In this document: positions 37,673 through 45,809 of the stretch, one piece after another
Layout: every line of letters starts with the position of its first letter
Position numbering within the stretch: the first letter of the stretch is position 1
DNA from: Sphaerisporangium krabiense
GTDB taxonomy: Bacteria > Actinomycetota > Actinomycetes > Streptosporangiales > Streptosporangiaceae
Direction: 5' to 3'
Length of the DNA stretch: 64,000 bases
NCBI RefSeq assembly: GCF_014200435.1
Contig: NZ_JACHBR010000001.1
Coordinates: 3,627,501 to 3,691,500, forward strand
The notes under the pieces: generated by a model
What the model was told of the DNA's origin: nothing
The model's database searches: none
Seen by the model: the letters and a program-made list of their open reading frames with translations, nothing else
Program-made: the position numbers and the translations under genes

Positions 37673-38954
37673 CCTGGCTCAACCACTGGTAGAGCCAAAG
37701 GCGTTCCTCTAGAACCGCCTCTAGTTGGGCAATAAGTTCGCGGACGGTTCTGCTGTCGACTGCGCCGCTCGACGCGAGAGCCAACTTGAGATTATGCAGT
37801 TTCTTGATGATCAAAAAGGAACCGAGTGACTGTGTTGAGCCCAGCACCTCTTGCGTTACAGTACAAGCCTCATCGAACCGGCCAAGCTGGACGCACGCGG
37901 AGGCGAGGGTGATTCTTCCAAATGCGCGGCTACGTGTGCGGTGGACTGGCCTTAGCGAGACTATACGCTCCGCATGTCTTCGGGTTTCTGTCGCGTTGCC
38001 TAGCTGAGCCATAGACCAGGCGGCTTCACTCGCCAACGAACCCATGTCGAAGTTGCTGACCCAATGGGATATCTTCTCGGCTGGCCCCTTTTCTAGTGCC
38101 TCCTCTGCCCGTTTAAGTAGCTGAAGGCATTCATCTGCTTTTCCCATGCCTGCATACCCTCGTGCCTCCATGGCGAATAGGCGTGCGCTGAGAATTCCAT
38201 TAGGTGACCCGCGCAAGAACTCTTGGCCTATGCGCGCAAGCTCGATAGCCTTGTCGGCATTTCGCAAATGGCTCGCCAAGTGGCTCTTACTGCTCAAAAT
38301 GTGCGCGGTGAGGTGCCGGTCATCGGTGGCCTTGGCCAAGGATAAGGCTCGATCGAAATGCTGTTCGGCTAACAGGTCGCGGCCGGAGTCATGGGCCATC
38401 CATCCGGCCATCTCTGTAAGGGCGGTAGCGGCCACGAACACCGTATCGGATTCGTCGCCGTGTATACCGAAAAGGCGTGGTCCCAGCTCCGTCTCCAGAT
38501 ACTTGACAACGCTGGCGTATAGATGTCCGCCGCCGACCTGTAGGTCCGCCGTGCGAAAGGCTTGCATCGCTTCCATGTCGGCGCTCTGCCGTCTCGGATC
38601 TCCGGTTGAAGCTGTAGAGGCTGACATGCCGGTGGAAGCCGACGCCGGTAAGGGCGTCCATGCCGTCGTGTCGGCAGTCATATCGAACGGCGTCGCCAAC
38701 GCATCATCGGAGAAGAGCTCATGGTCGTTTATGCCGAATATGCGGGAGTACAGGATCCGATAGGGGTCTTTAGGCTTATGCCGACCCGCCTCCCAGTCTT
38801 TGATCATTCTGATCAGGGACTCGCGCTCGGCTAGGTGTGCACTGGTCCCTCGCGCAGCGTTGGCGAGCTCGCGGGCCATCTCTCGTTGCGTCCATACTTT
38901 CGCACGTCGTGCGGCGCGGAGTCGCGTTGCCCATGGCGGTCGCACTGTGCCCAT
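37635..38954 (-). CDS. XRE-type helix-turn-helix regulator with TPR-like C-terminal domain
   Basis: This 439-residue protein has an N-terminal XRE HTH (LRAARRAKVWTQREMAREL, then a second conserved IKDWEAGRHKP), a linker rich in Ser/Thr/Ala, and about 280 residues of alpha-helical repeats resembling TPRs (RDLLAEQHFDRALSLAKAT, ADKAIELARIGQEF, ADECLQLLKRAEEAL). Such proteins are common in actinomycetes as signal-responsive regulators, the repeats binding a peptide or small ligand. ATG 38954 has AGGAG 8 nt upstream. The GC content is clearly lower than average. It is divergent to the HATPase gene, a pairing like whiJ/abaA-type loci, but no DUF397 protein is present. Confidence 0.85.
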   Translation of the reverse strand: MGTVRPPWATRLRAARRAKVWTQREMARELANAARGTSAHLAERESLIRMIKDWEAGRHKPKDPYRILYSRIFGINDHELFSDDALATPFDMTADTTAWTPLPASASTGMSASTASTGDPRRQSADMEAMQAFRTADLQVGGGHLYASVVKYLETELGPRLFGIHGDESDTVFVAATALTEMAGWMAHDSGRDLLAEQHFDRALSLAKATDDRHLTAHILSSKSHLASHLRNADKAIELARIGQEFLRGSPNGILSARLFAMEARGYAGMGKADECLQLLKRAEEALEKGPAEKISHWVSNFDMGSLASEAAWSMAQLGNATETRRHAERIVSLRPVHRTRSRAFGRITLASACVQLGRFDEACTVTQEVLGSTQSLGSFLIIKKLHNLKLALASSGAVDSRTVRELIAQLEAVLEERLWLYQWLSQDEKRQVGRSCEL

Positions 38955-39131
38955 TGCATGCGCTCCTGAGGGGAGACTGCCTGTGTCCCCCCAGTCTCCC
39001 CTAGTAGCACTGACGATGCATCCGTATACCGCGATGTCATGAGTGAGGCCAGACATGGCGGGACCCGCAGGCGCCCTCAACGCCGTACGGGTCCCTGAGC
39101 CGCACACATCGGACACTCGGAGGTGCGATCT

Positions 39132-39146
39132 ATGCGTGATCCTTAG
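39132..39146 (+). other. possible four-codon leader ORF before the HATPase gene
   Basis: GGAGG at 39119-39123 is followed after 8 nt by ATG CGT GAT CCT TAG. The stop is 3 nt before a TTG at 39150 that is in frame with the HATPase gene, so re-initiation is possible. This could also be chance. Confidence 0.3.
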
Positions 39147-39173
39147 ACATTGGAGCATAACCGCAACTCGGAC

Positions 39174-39647
39174 ATGTCGGGAATCCTCTTAGGGGTCACC
39201 GAACTGCCGGCATCACCAGAAAGTGTCATTGCGGCACGTGCTTTCGTCCGTACCCGACTCGGCGCTGATCATCCAACGATGGAGGACGTCGTAGTGCTGA
39301 CGTCGGAGGTATTCACGAATTCGGTGATTCATTCGGATTCGCGGCACGGTGGAAGTGTCATGGTCGCCCTTGCCGCTTGCTGGACCTTGATTCACGTGGA
39401 TGTCGTAGACGCCGGGGGTGAATCGTTCCCGCACCTTCGCGGAGACGCTCTGTCCGAAGGTGGGCGCGGACTGCTGCTCGTTGATCTCCTAGCGGATCGC
39501 TGGGACGCGTACGAGGACGATGCGGGACGTACGGTTTGGTTTGAGGTGAAATGCGACGGGGGTGGTATTGGGTCGGGGGTGGGCGAGGAGACGAGTGAAC
39601 GGAGGATACGCCGTCAGCTCCGTATAACGAGATGGGCGGCGATTTGA
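39174..39647 (+). CDS. HATPase_c_2 anti-sigma-factor-like ATP-binding protein
   Basis: This GHKL ATPase domain, about 157 residues, has an N-box L-T-S-E-V-F-T-N-S-V-I-H-S, a G1 region D-V-V-D-A-G-G and a G2 region S-E-G-G-R-G-L-L-L-V. It is of the RsbW/SpoIIAB class that binds sigma or anti-sigma partners; no histidine-phosphorylation domain is present. The C-terminal Gly/Arg-rich tail is unusual. Start uncertain: ATG 39174 lacks a Shine-Dalgarno; TTG 39150 lies just after a four-codon leader ORF. It is divergent to the XRE-TPR gene and probably works with it. Confidence 0.8.
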   Translation: MSGILLGVTELPASPESVIAARAFVRTRLGADHPTMEDVVVLTSEVFTNSVIHSDSRHGGSVMVALAACWTLIHVDVVDAGGESFPHLRGDALSEGGRGLLLVDLLADRWDAYEDDAGRTVWFEVKCDGGGIGSGVGEETSERRIRRQLRITRWAAI

Positions 39648-39679
39648 CGGTTAATGCCCTGTTTAGGGGGTGCTGTTGT

Positions 39680-39810
39680 ACGCTCTTCAGTTCTCCCGCG
39701 TCATAGATCCTAGGAAAGAAGTTACGCGCGAGGCCCTCCCTTGAGGGCTTGTTGATAGGTTCGGTCCTCGCGTCATCGGTACTGACGCCTTACCCCGAAA
39801 AGAGTTTCCG
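39680..39810 (+). promoter_or_regulatory. leader region of the hemC-like operon
   Basis: A TGTTGTACGCT -10-like element lies near 39680. A hairpin GCCCTC-CCTT-GAGGGC (39733-39748) follows, then a T/G-rich stretch before the ATG at 39811. The long leader with a hairpin could allow attenuation, but no known riboswitch was recognised. Confidence 0.4.
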
Positions 39811-40809
39811 ATGGCTGACGCCTTGGGTGCCCTGCTCGTCGAGCGGTTCTCCGGTGGCTCGCTGCGGCTGGGTACACGTACCTCTCCCATGGCCATGCAC
39901 CAGGCTCAACGTGTGGCCGACCTGATCATCGGCAGGGCGCCGGCGGTTAAGGTGGAACTTATTCCGATCAAGACCAGTGCCGACCTGTGGCCGGGTGATC
40001 TGTCCGAACTGGGCGGCAAGGGAACGTTCACCAAGGAGATCGACCGTGCGCTGATGGCCGCTCAGGTGGACATCGCCGTGCATTGTATGAAGGACGTACC
40101 GGGGGATGTGCCGTTGCCCGCTGGTACGGCCTTTGGTGCCTATCTGCCCCGCGACGATGTTCGAGATGTGGTCGTCACCCGTGACGGCAGTACGCTGGCG
40201 GATCTGCCCGCTGGAGCACTGGTCGGGACGTCGAGCGTCCGTCGCCGGGCGCAGCTCGGGCTCTATCGGCCGGATCTGCGTACCGAGCGAATCAGGGGCG
40301 CGGTCGGTTCCCGTGTCGCCAAGCTGGACACCGATGGGCGCTATGACGCGCTGATTCTGGCCTGTGCCGGGCTGGCGCGCCTGGAGATGCTCGACCGGGT
40401 GGCAGAGGTGCTGCCGATCGAGTTCCTTCCCGCCGATGGCGGCCGAGTCGCCATGGTGCCCGCCGTCGGCGCGGGGATCATAGGGATACAGGCGCGTACG
40501 GCCGACGTCCCGGTGATGCAACTGCTGGACGAGTTCAACCATCAGCCGACAGCCCGTGACATGCTCGCGGAGCGGACCATGTTGCACATGCTTCGCGGGC
40601 ACTGCAACAGCCCGATAGCCGGGTACGCCACTACCACCCCGGACGGTCAGTTGTCCTTGTTCGGCATGGTCTTCAACCGTGATGGGTCCGCATGGGCGCG
40701 CTCTCTGCTGTGGGGTGATCCCGGCGATCCCGCCACTCTGGGCTCTCGCGTCGCCTCGGATCTGCTCCACCAGGGTGCCCGCTACCTGATCACTGCCACC
40801 CGTAAGTGA
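39811..40809 (+). CDS. hydroxymethylbilane synthase-like protein (HemC paralogue)
   Basis: This 332-residue porphobilinogen-deaminase-fold protein retains the catalytic motifs: GTRTSPMAMHQAQ, KGTFTKEID, A-V-H-C-M-K-D-V-P (catalytic Asp), GTSSVRRRAQL (paired Arg) and the dipyrromethane cysteine in G-H-C-N-S-P. The usual RGN-x-x-TR is changed to RGAVGSR, and the C-terminal cysteine motif lacks the normal GGCQ. HemC joins four porphobilinogens to hydroxymethylbilane. The gene is not with other heme genes but overlaps a Nudix gene (GTGA) and sits in a low-GC island. It may be a second functional HemC or a repurposed paralogue. Confidence 0.85.
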   Translation: MADALGALLVERFSGGSLRLGTRTSPMAMHQAQRVADLIIGRAPAVKVELIPIKTSADLWPGDLSELGGKGTFTKEIDRALMAAQVDIAVHCMKDVPGDVPLPAGTAFGAYLPRDDVRDVVVTRDGSTLADLPAGALVGTSSVRRRAQLGLYRPDLRTERIRGAVGSRVAKLDTDGRYDALILACAGLARLEMLDRVAEVLPIEFLPADGGRVAMVPAVGAGIIGIQARTADVPVMQLLDEFNHQPTARDMLAERTMLHMLRGHCNSPIAGYATTTPDGQLSLFGMVFNRDGSAWARSLLWGDPGDPATLGSRVASDLLHQGARYLITATRK

Positions 40810-41240
40810 CCGGGCCCGCGGCGGTTCTGCCCGCGACGGCTTATCTTCTGGCCACCGATGACACAGGCCGGTGGTTGCTGGTTCGGCATCGTGGCCGGTG
40901 GCAGTTGCCGGGAGGTCTTGTCCAGAGTGGCGAGTCCCCGCAGGCTGCGGCCGAACGTGAGGCATGGGAAGAGACGGGGTTGTCGTTGCGATCGATCGAG
41001 TTGCTGACGGTGGCCTGGGTGGCTTCGGCCCGCGTGAACCATCCGGGCCGCTTGGTCTTCATCTTCTCGGCGCGCATGCGCGTCGCAGCCGTACGCCTGC
41101 AACGAGGTGAGCTGGAGGCGTGGAGGCTCACTCGACCCGGACGCGCGTTGGACCTTCTTCATCCGCTGCTCGTCGAACGGCTGAAGGCTGCGGGCTCCGG
41201 GCGAAGGTATATGGAACAGCTTCCGATGCTTGATCGATAG
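40806..41240 (+). CDS. Nudix hydrolase coupled to the HemC-like gene
   Basis: This 144-residue protein has a complete Nudix box (G-G-L-V-Q-S-G-E-S, then REAWEETGL) preceded by W-Q-L-P. The GTG overlaps the hemC-like stop by 4 bp (GTGA), so the pair is co-translated. The small size and lack of extra domains fit a MutT/ADP-ribose type fold. The substrate is unknown; the tight linkage to a tetrapyrrole-like enzyme is unusual. It is the last gene of the island before the right flanking repeat. Confidence 0.85.
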   Translation: MTGPAAVLPATAYLLATDDTGRWLLVRHRGRWQLPGGLVQSGESPQAAAEREAWEETGLSLRSIELLTVAWVASARVNHPGRLVFIFSARMRVAAVRLQRGELEAWRLTRPGRALDLLHPLLVERLKAAGSGRRYMEQLPMLDR

Positions 41241-41268
41241 CTTGGTTCCCGCTCAACTAAGCGGTATT

Positions 41269-41334
41269 GGGGCGGAGCCCCCTGGGAAATACAGCCCGAG
41301 CCGGAGGGCCCTCTAGGGCCCGGAGGTGAGGACC
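41269..41334 (-). repeat. island-flanking repeat, right copy (inverted)
   Basis: This is the reverse complement of the left copy (36886-36953) with a few mismatches and indels. It contains the palindrome GGGCCCTCTAGGGCCC. It lies between the island's last Nudix gene and the CPBP protease gene. Just downstream, the 12-mer GGTGAGGACCTT occurs twice (about 41325 and 41344). Confidence 0.8.
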
Positions 41335-41426
41335 TTGTCCGGGGTGAGGACCTTTGCCAGGGGCTCCCTGCGGAGCCGGTATGGGTCGGGCGTGGGGGCT
41401 GGGGGTGGGCAGGGAGAATGGGGGTT

Positions 41427-42428
41427 ATGCACGATCCGTCGCAGCCGGGTCCGCCGTCGGGGGATCCGGCGGGTGGGGCCTATTTTCCGGGGCCTCCTCC
41501 CTGGCAGGCGCCGCCGGGGCCGCGGCCGTGGGCCGCCCCGGTGGCGCCGGGGACGCGGTACGACCACATGGCGCGGACGCCGGTGAACCGGTGGTGGCGT
41601 CCGCTGGTGGGCACGGTGGTCATCGCGGCGGCGTTCGTCGGGGTGGCGGTCGTGGTGTTGCTGGGCGGGACGATCGTGGCCCAGCTCTCCGGTGTCCCGG
41701 TGCTCATGGACGGCGGCATGTTCGGGGACCCGGTGCTCGAACTGGCGGTGATGCTGCTGTCGATCGCGCTGGTGCTGCCGTTCGTGTTCGGGGCGGCGTG
41801 GCTGGTGCAGCGGCGGCCGCCGGGCACGTTGTCGTCGGTGGCGGGCCGGCTGCGCTGGGGGTGGCTGCTGATCTGCCTCGTCGTGGCGCTGGGGGCGGTG
41901 ATCCTGGGGCAGGTCGCCATGGCGCTGACCTACGCCGCCACGGGCGAGGGCGTGGGGGAGCTGTTCGGCTGGGTGGGCTGGGAGCGGTTCCTGCCCGCGC
42001 TGCTCGTGGTGGTCCTGCTGGTGCCGTTCCAGGCCGCCACGGAGGAGTACGTCTTCCGCGGCTGGGTGCTCCAAGGGTTCGGCGCGTACTTCAGGAGCCC
42101 GTGGCCGGGCATCCTGCTCGGCGCGGCGATGTTCACCTCGCTGCACGCCTACACGGACTGGGGCATCGTGGACGTGTTCGGCTTCGGCGTGCTGATGGGC
42201 TGGATGGCGGTGCGCACCGGCGGCCTGGAGGCGCCGATCGCGTTGCACGTCGTGAACAACGTCGTGAGCTTCCTGCCGCCCGCGGCGTCCGGCGACCTCG
42301 GGGACGCGCTGCGGCAGGGCACGGTGCCGTGGCAGGCGATCTCTGGAACCGTGGTCCAGTTGGGTTTCTTCGCCGTGGTGACCCTAATAATCGCCCATAA
42401 ACGGGCAATTCAGACGGTCTCTAGATAA
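41427..42428 (+). CDS. CPBP-family intramembrane metalloprotease
   Basis: This protein of about 333 residues has a proline-rich cytoplasmic N-terminus and about eight membrane segments. The CAAX-protease/bacteriocin-processing motifs are present: T-E-E-Y-V-F-R-G-W (EExxxR), F-T-S-L-H-A, and A-L-H-V-V-N-N (third metal-binding site). It likely cleaves membrane-bound substrates or processes peptides; no substrate gene is evident nearby. ATG 41427 is preferred because a G-rich SD lies in front; ATG 41418 is possible. A 7-bp inverted repeat (42418-42441) spans its stop codon. Confidence 0.85.
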   Translation: MHDPSQPGPPSGDPAGGAYFPGPPPWQAPPGPRPWAAPVAPGTRYDHMARTPVNRWWRPLVGTVVIAAAFVGVAVVVLLGGTIVAQLSGVPVLMDGGMFGDPVLELAVMLLSIALVLPFVFGAAWLVQRRPPGTLSSVAGRLRWGWLLICLVVALGAVILGQVAMALTYAATGEGVGELFGWVGWERFLPALLVVVLLVPFQAATEEYVFRGWVLQGFGAYFRSPWPGILLGAAMFTSLHAYTDWGIVDVFGFGVLMGWMAVRTGGLEAPIALHVVNNVVSFLPPAASGDLGDALRQGTVPWQAISGTVVQLGFFAVVTLIIAHKRAIQTVSR

Positions 42429-42441
42429 ATCTGACTAGAGA
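42418..42441. other. hairpin spanning the CPBP stop codon
   Basis: TCTCTAG (42418-42424) and CTAGAGA (42435-42441) enclose a 10-nt loop containing the TAA stop. It may be a terminator or RNA-processing element. The next 270 bases to 42710 hold no recognisable gene, apart from a TAGGCT -10-like element near 42685. Confidence 0.35.
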
Positions 42442-42710
42442 GGTCTCGCCAGAATGCCCATTCTCGTGGTGCCCTTGAAGGGTACGCGGGCCGGCGGGCG
42501 GCCCCAGGGGGAGGTGCGCGCTGACGGCGAGGGTTGGCGGCGGCGGTTTCCATGATTTCGCGTGGTCATGTGATCACGGAGCATGGCCCGGGTATCGGTA
42601 CGATCGCTCGTGATCTGTTGGCGACGCGATACATGTGCCGGGCTTCAGTGGAACGGTCCGGAATCACCGCCTTCAAACTGGGTTAGGCTGCCGACGAGGA
42701 GGTGCTGAGC

Positions 42711-45700
42711 GTGGCCTCGGGCCCCCACGACCCGCGCTCTTCATGGTGGTCGGCCGGCGACGACGCCGACCACCCCGACCACGCCGACATGTCAGGCCGG
42801 TCCGGGTCCCACCAGACCCACACGCCACCACCGGCCCTGCACCACTCCCCGCCGGACCCCTCGGAGGACCGGCCGCGCGGCCTGCCCCTGGACTCCCCGT
42901 GGGCGCTGCCCCCCTTCGGGGCGCCCACCGGCGACGAGGCGAGGCCCGGTGACGAGGACGCCCCCCGCCAGCACGGACGCCACCCGTACGCGCGGCCGTA
43001 CGTCGGCGAGCCCCGCCACAGCGCCGGACGCCCCGAGCCCGTCGAGGACGGCGAGGGGGACGAGTCCCGCGACCCGTACGCGGGCGAGCCCACGCAGCCG
43101 TCCCGGCCGCCCCGGCGGCTGGTGGACCGCCCGGACAAGCTGGTCGCCACCGGTCCGCCGCGCACCCCGCGCCGGGCCAAGCCCTACCAGCCCGACGAGC
43201 CGCCCGAGGAACCCCCGACCGTCCCCGTGCCGCGCGTCCCCGGGCCGGAGCGTCCCGGCATCCGGGTGGAGCCGCGCATCCCGGCCGACCCCGAGATCAC
43301 CGCCGAGCCCGGCGACGACTTAGCCGGCCCGGCCGAGGACCGGATCGGCGAGCCGCCGCGCGGGCGGCCCGCCACCCCGCACCCCGACGTCCTGGTGGCC
43401 ACCGGCCCGCCGCGCCCCCGCGCGAGCGGCAAGGGGCGCCACCACCGCGACCAGCCCGTCCCGCGCCCCCGCCGCACCACCCCCACCCCGCCGCGCCGCT
43501 TCGGCTCCCGCCGCCCGAGGCTGATGACCCCTCTCATCGTGGCCGTCGCCGTCCTCGCCGCCGCCGGCCTCGGCCTGGTGATCGTCAACTGGGTGAACTC
43601 TCCGGTCAGCTCGGGCCTGCGCCTCGCGGCGGGGGACGGCGGGTCGGGCGACCAGGCGTTCGCGGCGCCGCCGAGCGCGAGCGGCACCGGGTCCAGCCAG
43701 GTGCTCAACGCGGTCACCTCGGTCGGCGACACCGTGGTGGCCGTCGGCAGCGACACCACCAGCCCCGTGCCCCGGCCCCTGTTCCTGGTCTCCTCCGACG
43801 GCGGCAGGTCCTGGCAGCTCGGCCGGGTGACCGGCGCCTCCGGTTCCCAGCCCGCCGGGTCCGCGGGCCGGGTGGCGGGCGGGAACGGCCGCTGGCTGGC
43901 CGCGGGCACCGAGGCCCCGGCCGCGACCGGCGCGGGCCGCGGCATCTGGACGAGCACCGACGGGCGGTCCTGGACCGCGGTGGACCCGGCGCGGCTGTCG
44001 GTGTTCCTCAGCGGCGACCGGATCATCGACCTGGCCCGCACGAGCAGCGGCTTCGTCGCGGTCGGCTCCACGGCGCTGCCGGACGGCGGCGTCGGCCCGG
44101 TGGCCTGGACCTCCGCGGACGGGCAGAGCTGGAGCCGGGTGGACACCCGCGAGATCGGCAGCACCGACAAGGTGCGCGCCATCCGCGCCGTGGTCGCCAA
44201 GGGCGACGCCGTGGTGGCGCTGGCCGACCCGGGCACCGGCGACACCACCTCGGTCATCCTGCGCTCCCCGGACGGCGGCAGGACCTGGCTGCGCACCGCC
44301 GCCGCCCTGCCCGGCGTGCGGCCGGAGCCGGGCGCGCTGGCCGTGGCGGGCAAGGGCTTCCTGCTGGTGCCGACCCTGCAGAAGTCGGGGTCGGGCGAGG
44401 TGCGGGTCTACTGCTCCGACCTCGGCGACCAGTGGCGCCAGTGCGGAATGATCAAGGGCCTGGGACGCGAGGCGACCGGCGTGCGGGGCCTGGCCTCCTC
44501 GGCCGCCGGGGTCGCGGCGGTCGCCGAGTCCGGCTGGGAGCGCTACGGCCTCTACACCAGCTCCGACGGCAGGAACTGGACCGAGAGCACCGACCTCGGC
44601 CAGATCCCCGGCACCCTGCGCGGCCTGGTGATCACCGACCAGGGCACGCTCGTCGCCGCGGGCGACCAGCGCGCCGGGGCGCTGGACAACCTGCCGGTGC
44701 TGATGACGGCCGGCAAGGGCAGGTCCGCGGCCCCGGTGCCGCTGAGCGAGATCAAGGGCCTGACCCGCTCGGCCCGCGACACCGCGGCGCTGGTCGCCGC
44801 CGGGAACTCCTTCGTCGCGGTCGGGTCGGTCAAGGGCGACGCCGGCATCTGGACCAGCCCCACGGGCGAGAGCTGGAAGGCGGTCAACTCTCCCGCGCTC
44901 GGCGGCGCGGGCCGGCAGGCGCTCAACGACGTCGCGCACGGCCCGAATGGCTGGCTGGCCGTGGGCAGCACCACGGCCGACTCGGCGTTCGTCCGCCCGC
45001 TGCTGGCCACCTCCGCCGACGGGCGCACGTGGCGGCCCGTGCCGGACGCGCCCGCGTTCGGGGCGTCCGACCGGTACGCCGTGGTGCCGCGGGTGGTCGC
45101 CGCCGGTCCCAAGGGGTACGTGGTGGCGGGCGACGACAGCGGGCCCGGCGGCGTGGTCGCCGCGCTGTGGTTCAGCGCAGACCTGCGCCGTTACTCCCGC
45201 GCGGCCCCGCAGGGCCTGCCCGCCGGGGGCGCCGACGTCCGCATCGAGGACGTGGTCGCCACCGAGGACGGCTACCTCGCGGTCGGCGGCTCGGGGACGA
45301 CGGGCCGCACGTCCGGCGTGGTCTGGGTGTCGCGCGACGGGCTGAACTGGACGGCGCGCAAGCGGGTGATCCCCGAGGGCGCGCGGTCGGCCGCGCTGCG
45401 CCGGGTGGTCGTCCGGGACGGCGGCGTGGTGGCCGTGGGTGGCGCGATGACCGACGCGGGCGTGGAGCGGCCGTTCGCGGCGGTGTCGGACGACCAGGGC
45501 GTCACCTGGAAGTACGCCTGGCTGCCCGCCGAGGACGCGGCGGCCGTGCTGGACATGACGTCGTCGAAGTCGGACCTGGTCGCGGTGGGGTCCTACGGGC
45601 CGCCCGCGACGGGGGACAGCGCGGTCTGGACGTCCGAGGACGGCCTGGAGTGGCGGCGCCACGCCCTGACCGGCGACGGGATGACCGGCGACGGCGCCCA

Positions 45701-45809
45701 GTGGCTCGGCGCGATCGCCGTCGTGGACGACCGCGTGGTGGCCGTGGGCAGGTCGACGACCTACACCACCGACCACCTGACCCTGTGGCGGACGAGCTTC
45801 AGCCGCTGA
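42711..45809 (+). CDS. membrane-anchored Asp-box (BNR/sialidase-type) beta-propeller protein
   Basis: This 1032-residue protein has about 270 residues of proline/acid/arginine-rich cytoplasmic sequence, one membrane helix (about 280-300), and an extracytoplasmic region of about 700 residues with ten or so Asp-box repeats of the S-x-D-G-x-x-W type (SSDGGRSW, TSTDGRSW, TSADGQSW, SPDGGRTW, SSDGRNW, TSADGRTW, SRDGLNW, TSEDGLEW). These form beta-propellers; no sialidase catalytic residues (Arg triad, FRIP) are visible. It is probably a surface-binding or scaffold protein of unknown partner. GTG 42711 fits GAGGAGG 8 nt upstream; GTG 42702 is inside that SD. Confidence 0.78.
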   Translation: MASGPHDPRSSWWSAGDDADHPDHADMSGRSGSHQTHTPPPALHHSPPDPSEDRPRGLPLDSPWALPPFGAPTGDEARPGDEDAPRQHGRHPYARPYVGEPRHSAGRPEPVEDGEGDESRDPYAGEPTQPSRPPRRLVDRPDKLVATGPPRTPRRAKPYQPDEPPEEPPTVPVPRVPGPERPGIRVEPRIPADPEITAEPGDDLAGPAEDRIGEPPRGRPATPHPDVLVATGPPRPRASGKGRHHRDQPVPRPRRTTPTPPRRFGSRRPRLMTPLIVAVAVLAAAGLGLVIVNWVNSPVSSGLRLAAGDGGSGDQAFAAPPSASGTGSSQVLNAVTSVGDTVVAVGSDTTSPVPRPLFLVSSDGGRSWQLGRVTGASGSQPAGSAGRVAGGNGRWLAAGTEAPAATGAGRGIWTSTDGRSWTAVDPARLSVFLSGDRIIDLARTSSGFVAVGSTALPDGGVGPVAWTSADGQSWSRVDTREIGSTDKVRAIRAVVAKGDAVVALADPGTGDTTSVILRSPDGGRTWLRTAAALPGVRPEPGALAVAGKGFLLVPTLQKSGSGEVRVYCSDLGDQWRQCGMIKGLGREATGVRGLASSAAGVAAVAESGWERYGLYTSSDGRNWTESTDLGQIPGTLRGLVITDQGTLVAAGDQRAGALDNLPVLMTAGKGRSAAPVPLSEIKGLTRSARDTAALVAAGNSFVAVGSVKGDAGIWTSPTGESWKAVNSPALGGAGRQALNDVAHGPNGWLAVGSTTADSAFVRPLLATSADGRTWRPVPDAPAFGASDRYAVVPRVVAAGPKGYVVAGDDSGPGGVVAALWFSADLRRYSRAAPQGLPAGGADVRIEDVVATEDGYLAVGGSGTTGRTSGVVWVSRDGLNWTARKRVIPEGARSAALRRVVVRDGGVVAVGGAMTDAGVERPFAAVSDDQGVTWKYAWLPAEDAAAVLDMTSSKSDLVAVGSYGPPATGDSAVWTSEDGLEWRRHALTGDGMTGDGAQWLGAIAVVDDRVVAVGRSTTYTTDHLTLWRTSFSR

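Noticed and set aside
36886-41334. Classic transposon or integron with the inverted repeats as terminal inverted repeats
   Set aside because: No transposase, integrase or target-site duplication was seen; only the repeat pair and GC shift are supported.
43320-45776. An 818-residue minus-strand open frame opposite the Asp-box propeller gene
   Set aside because: It has no motif and is Arg/Gly-rich; the plus strand has the regular Asp-box repeats.
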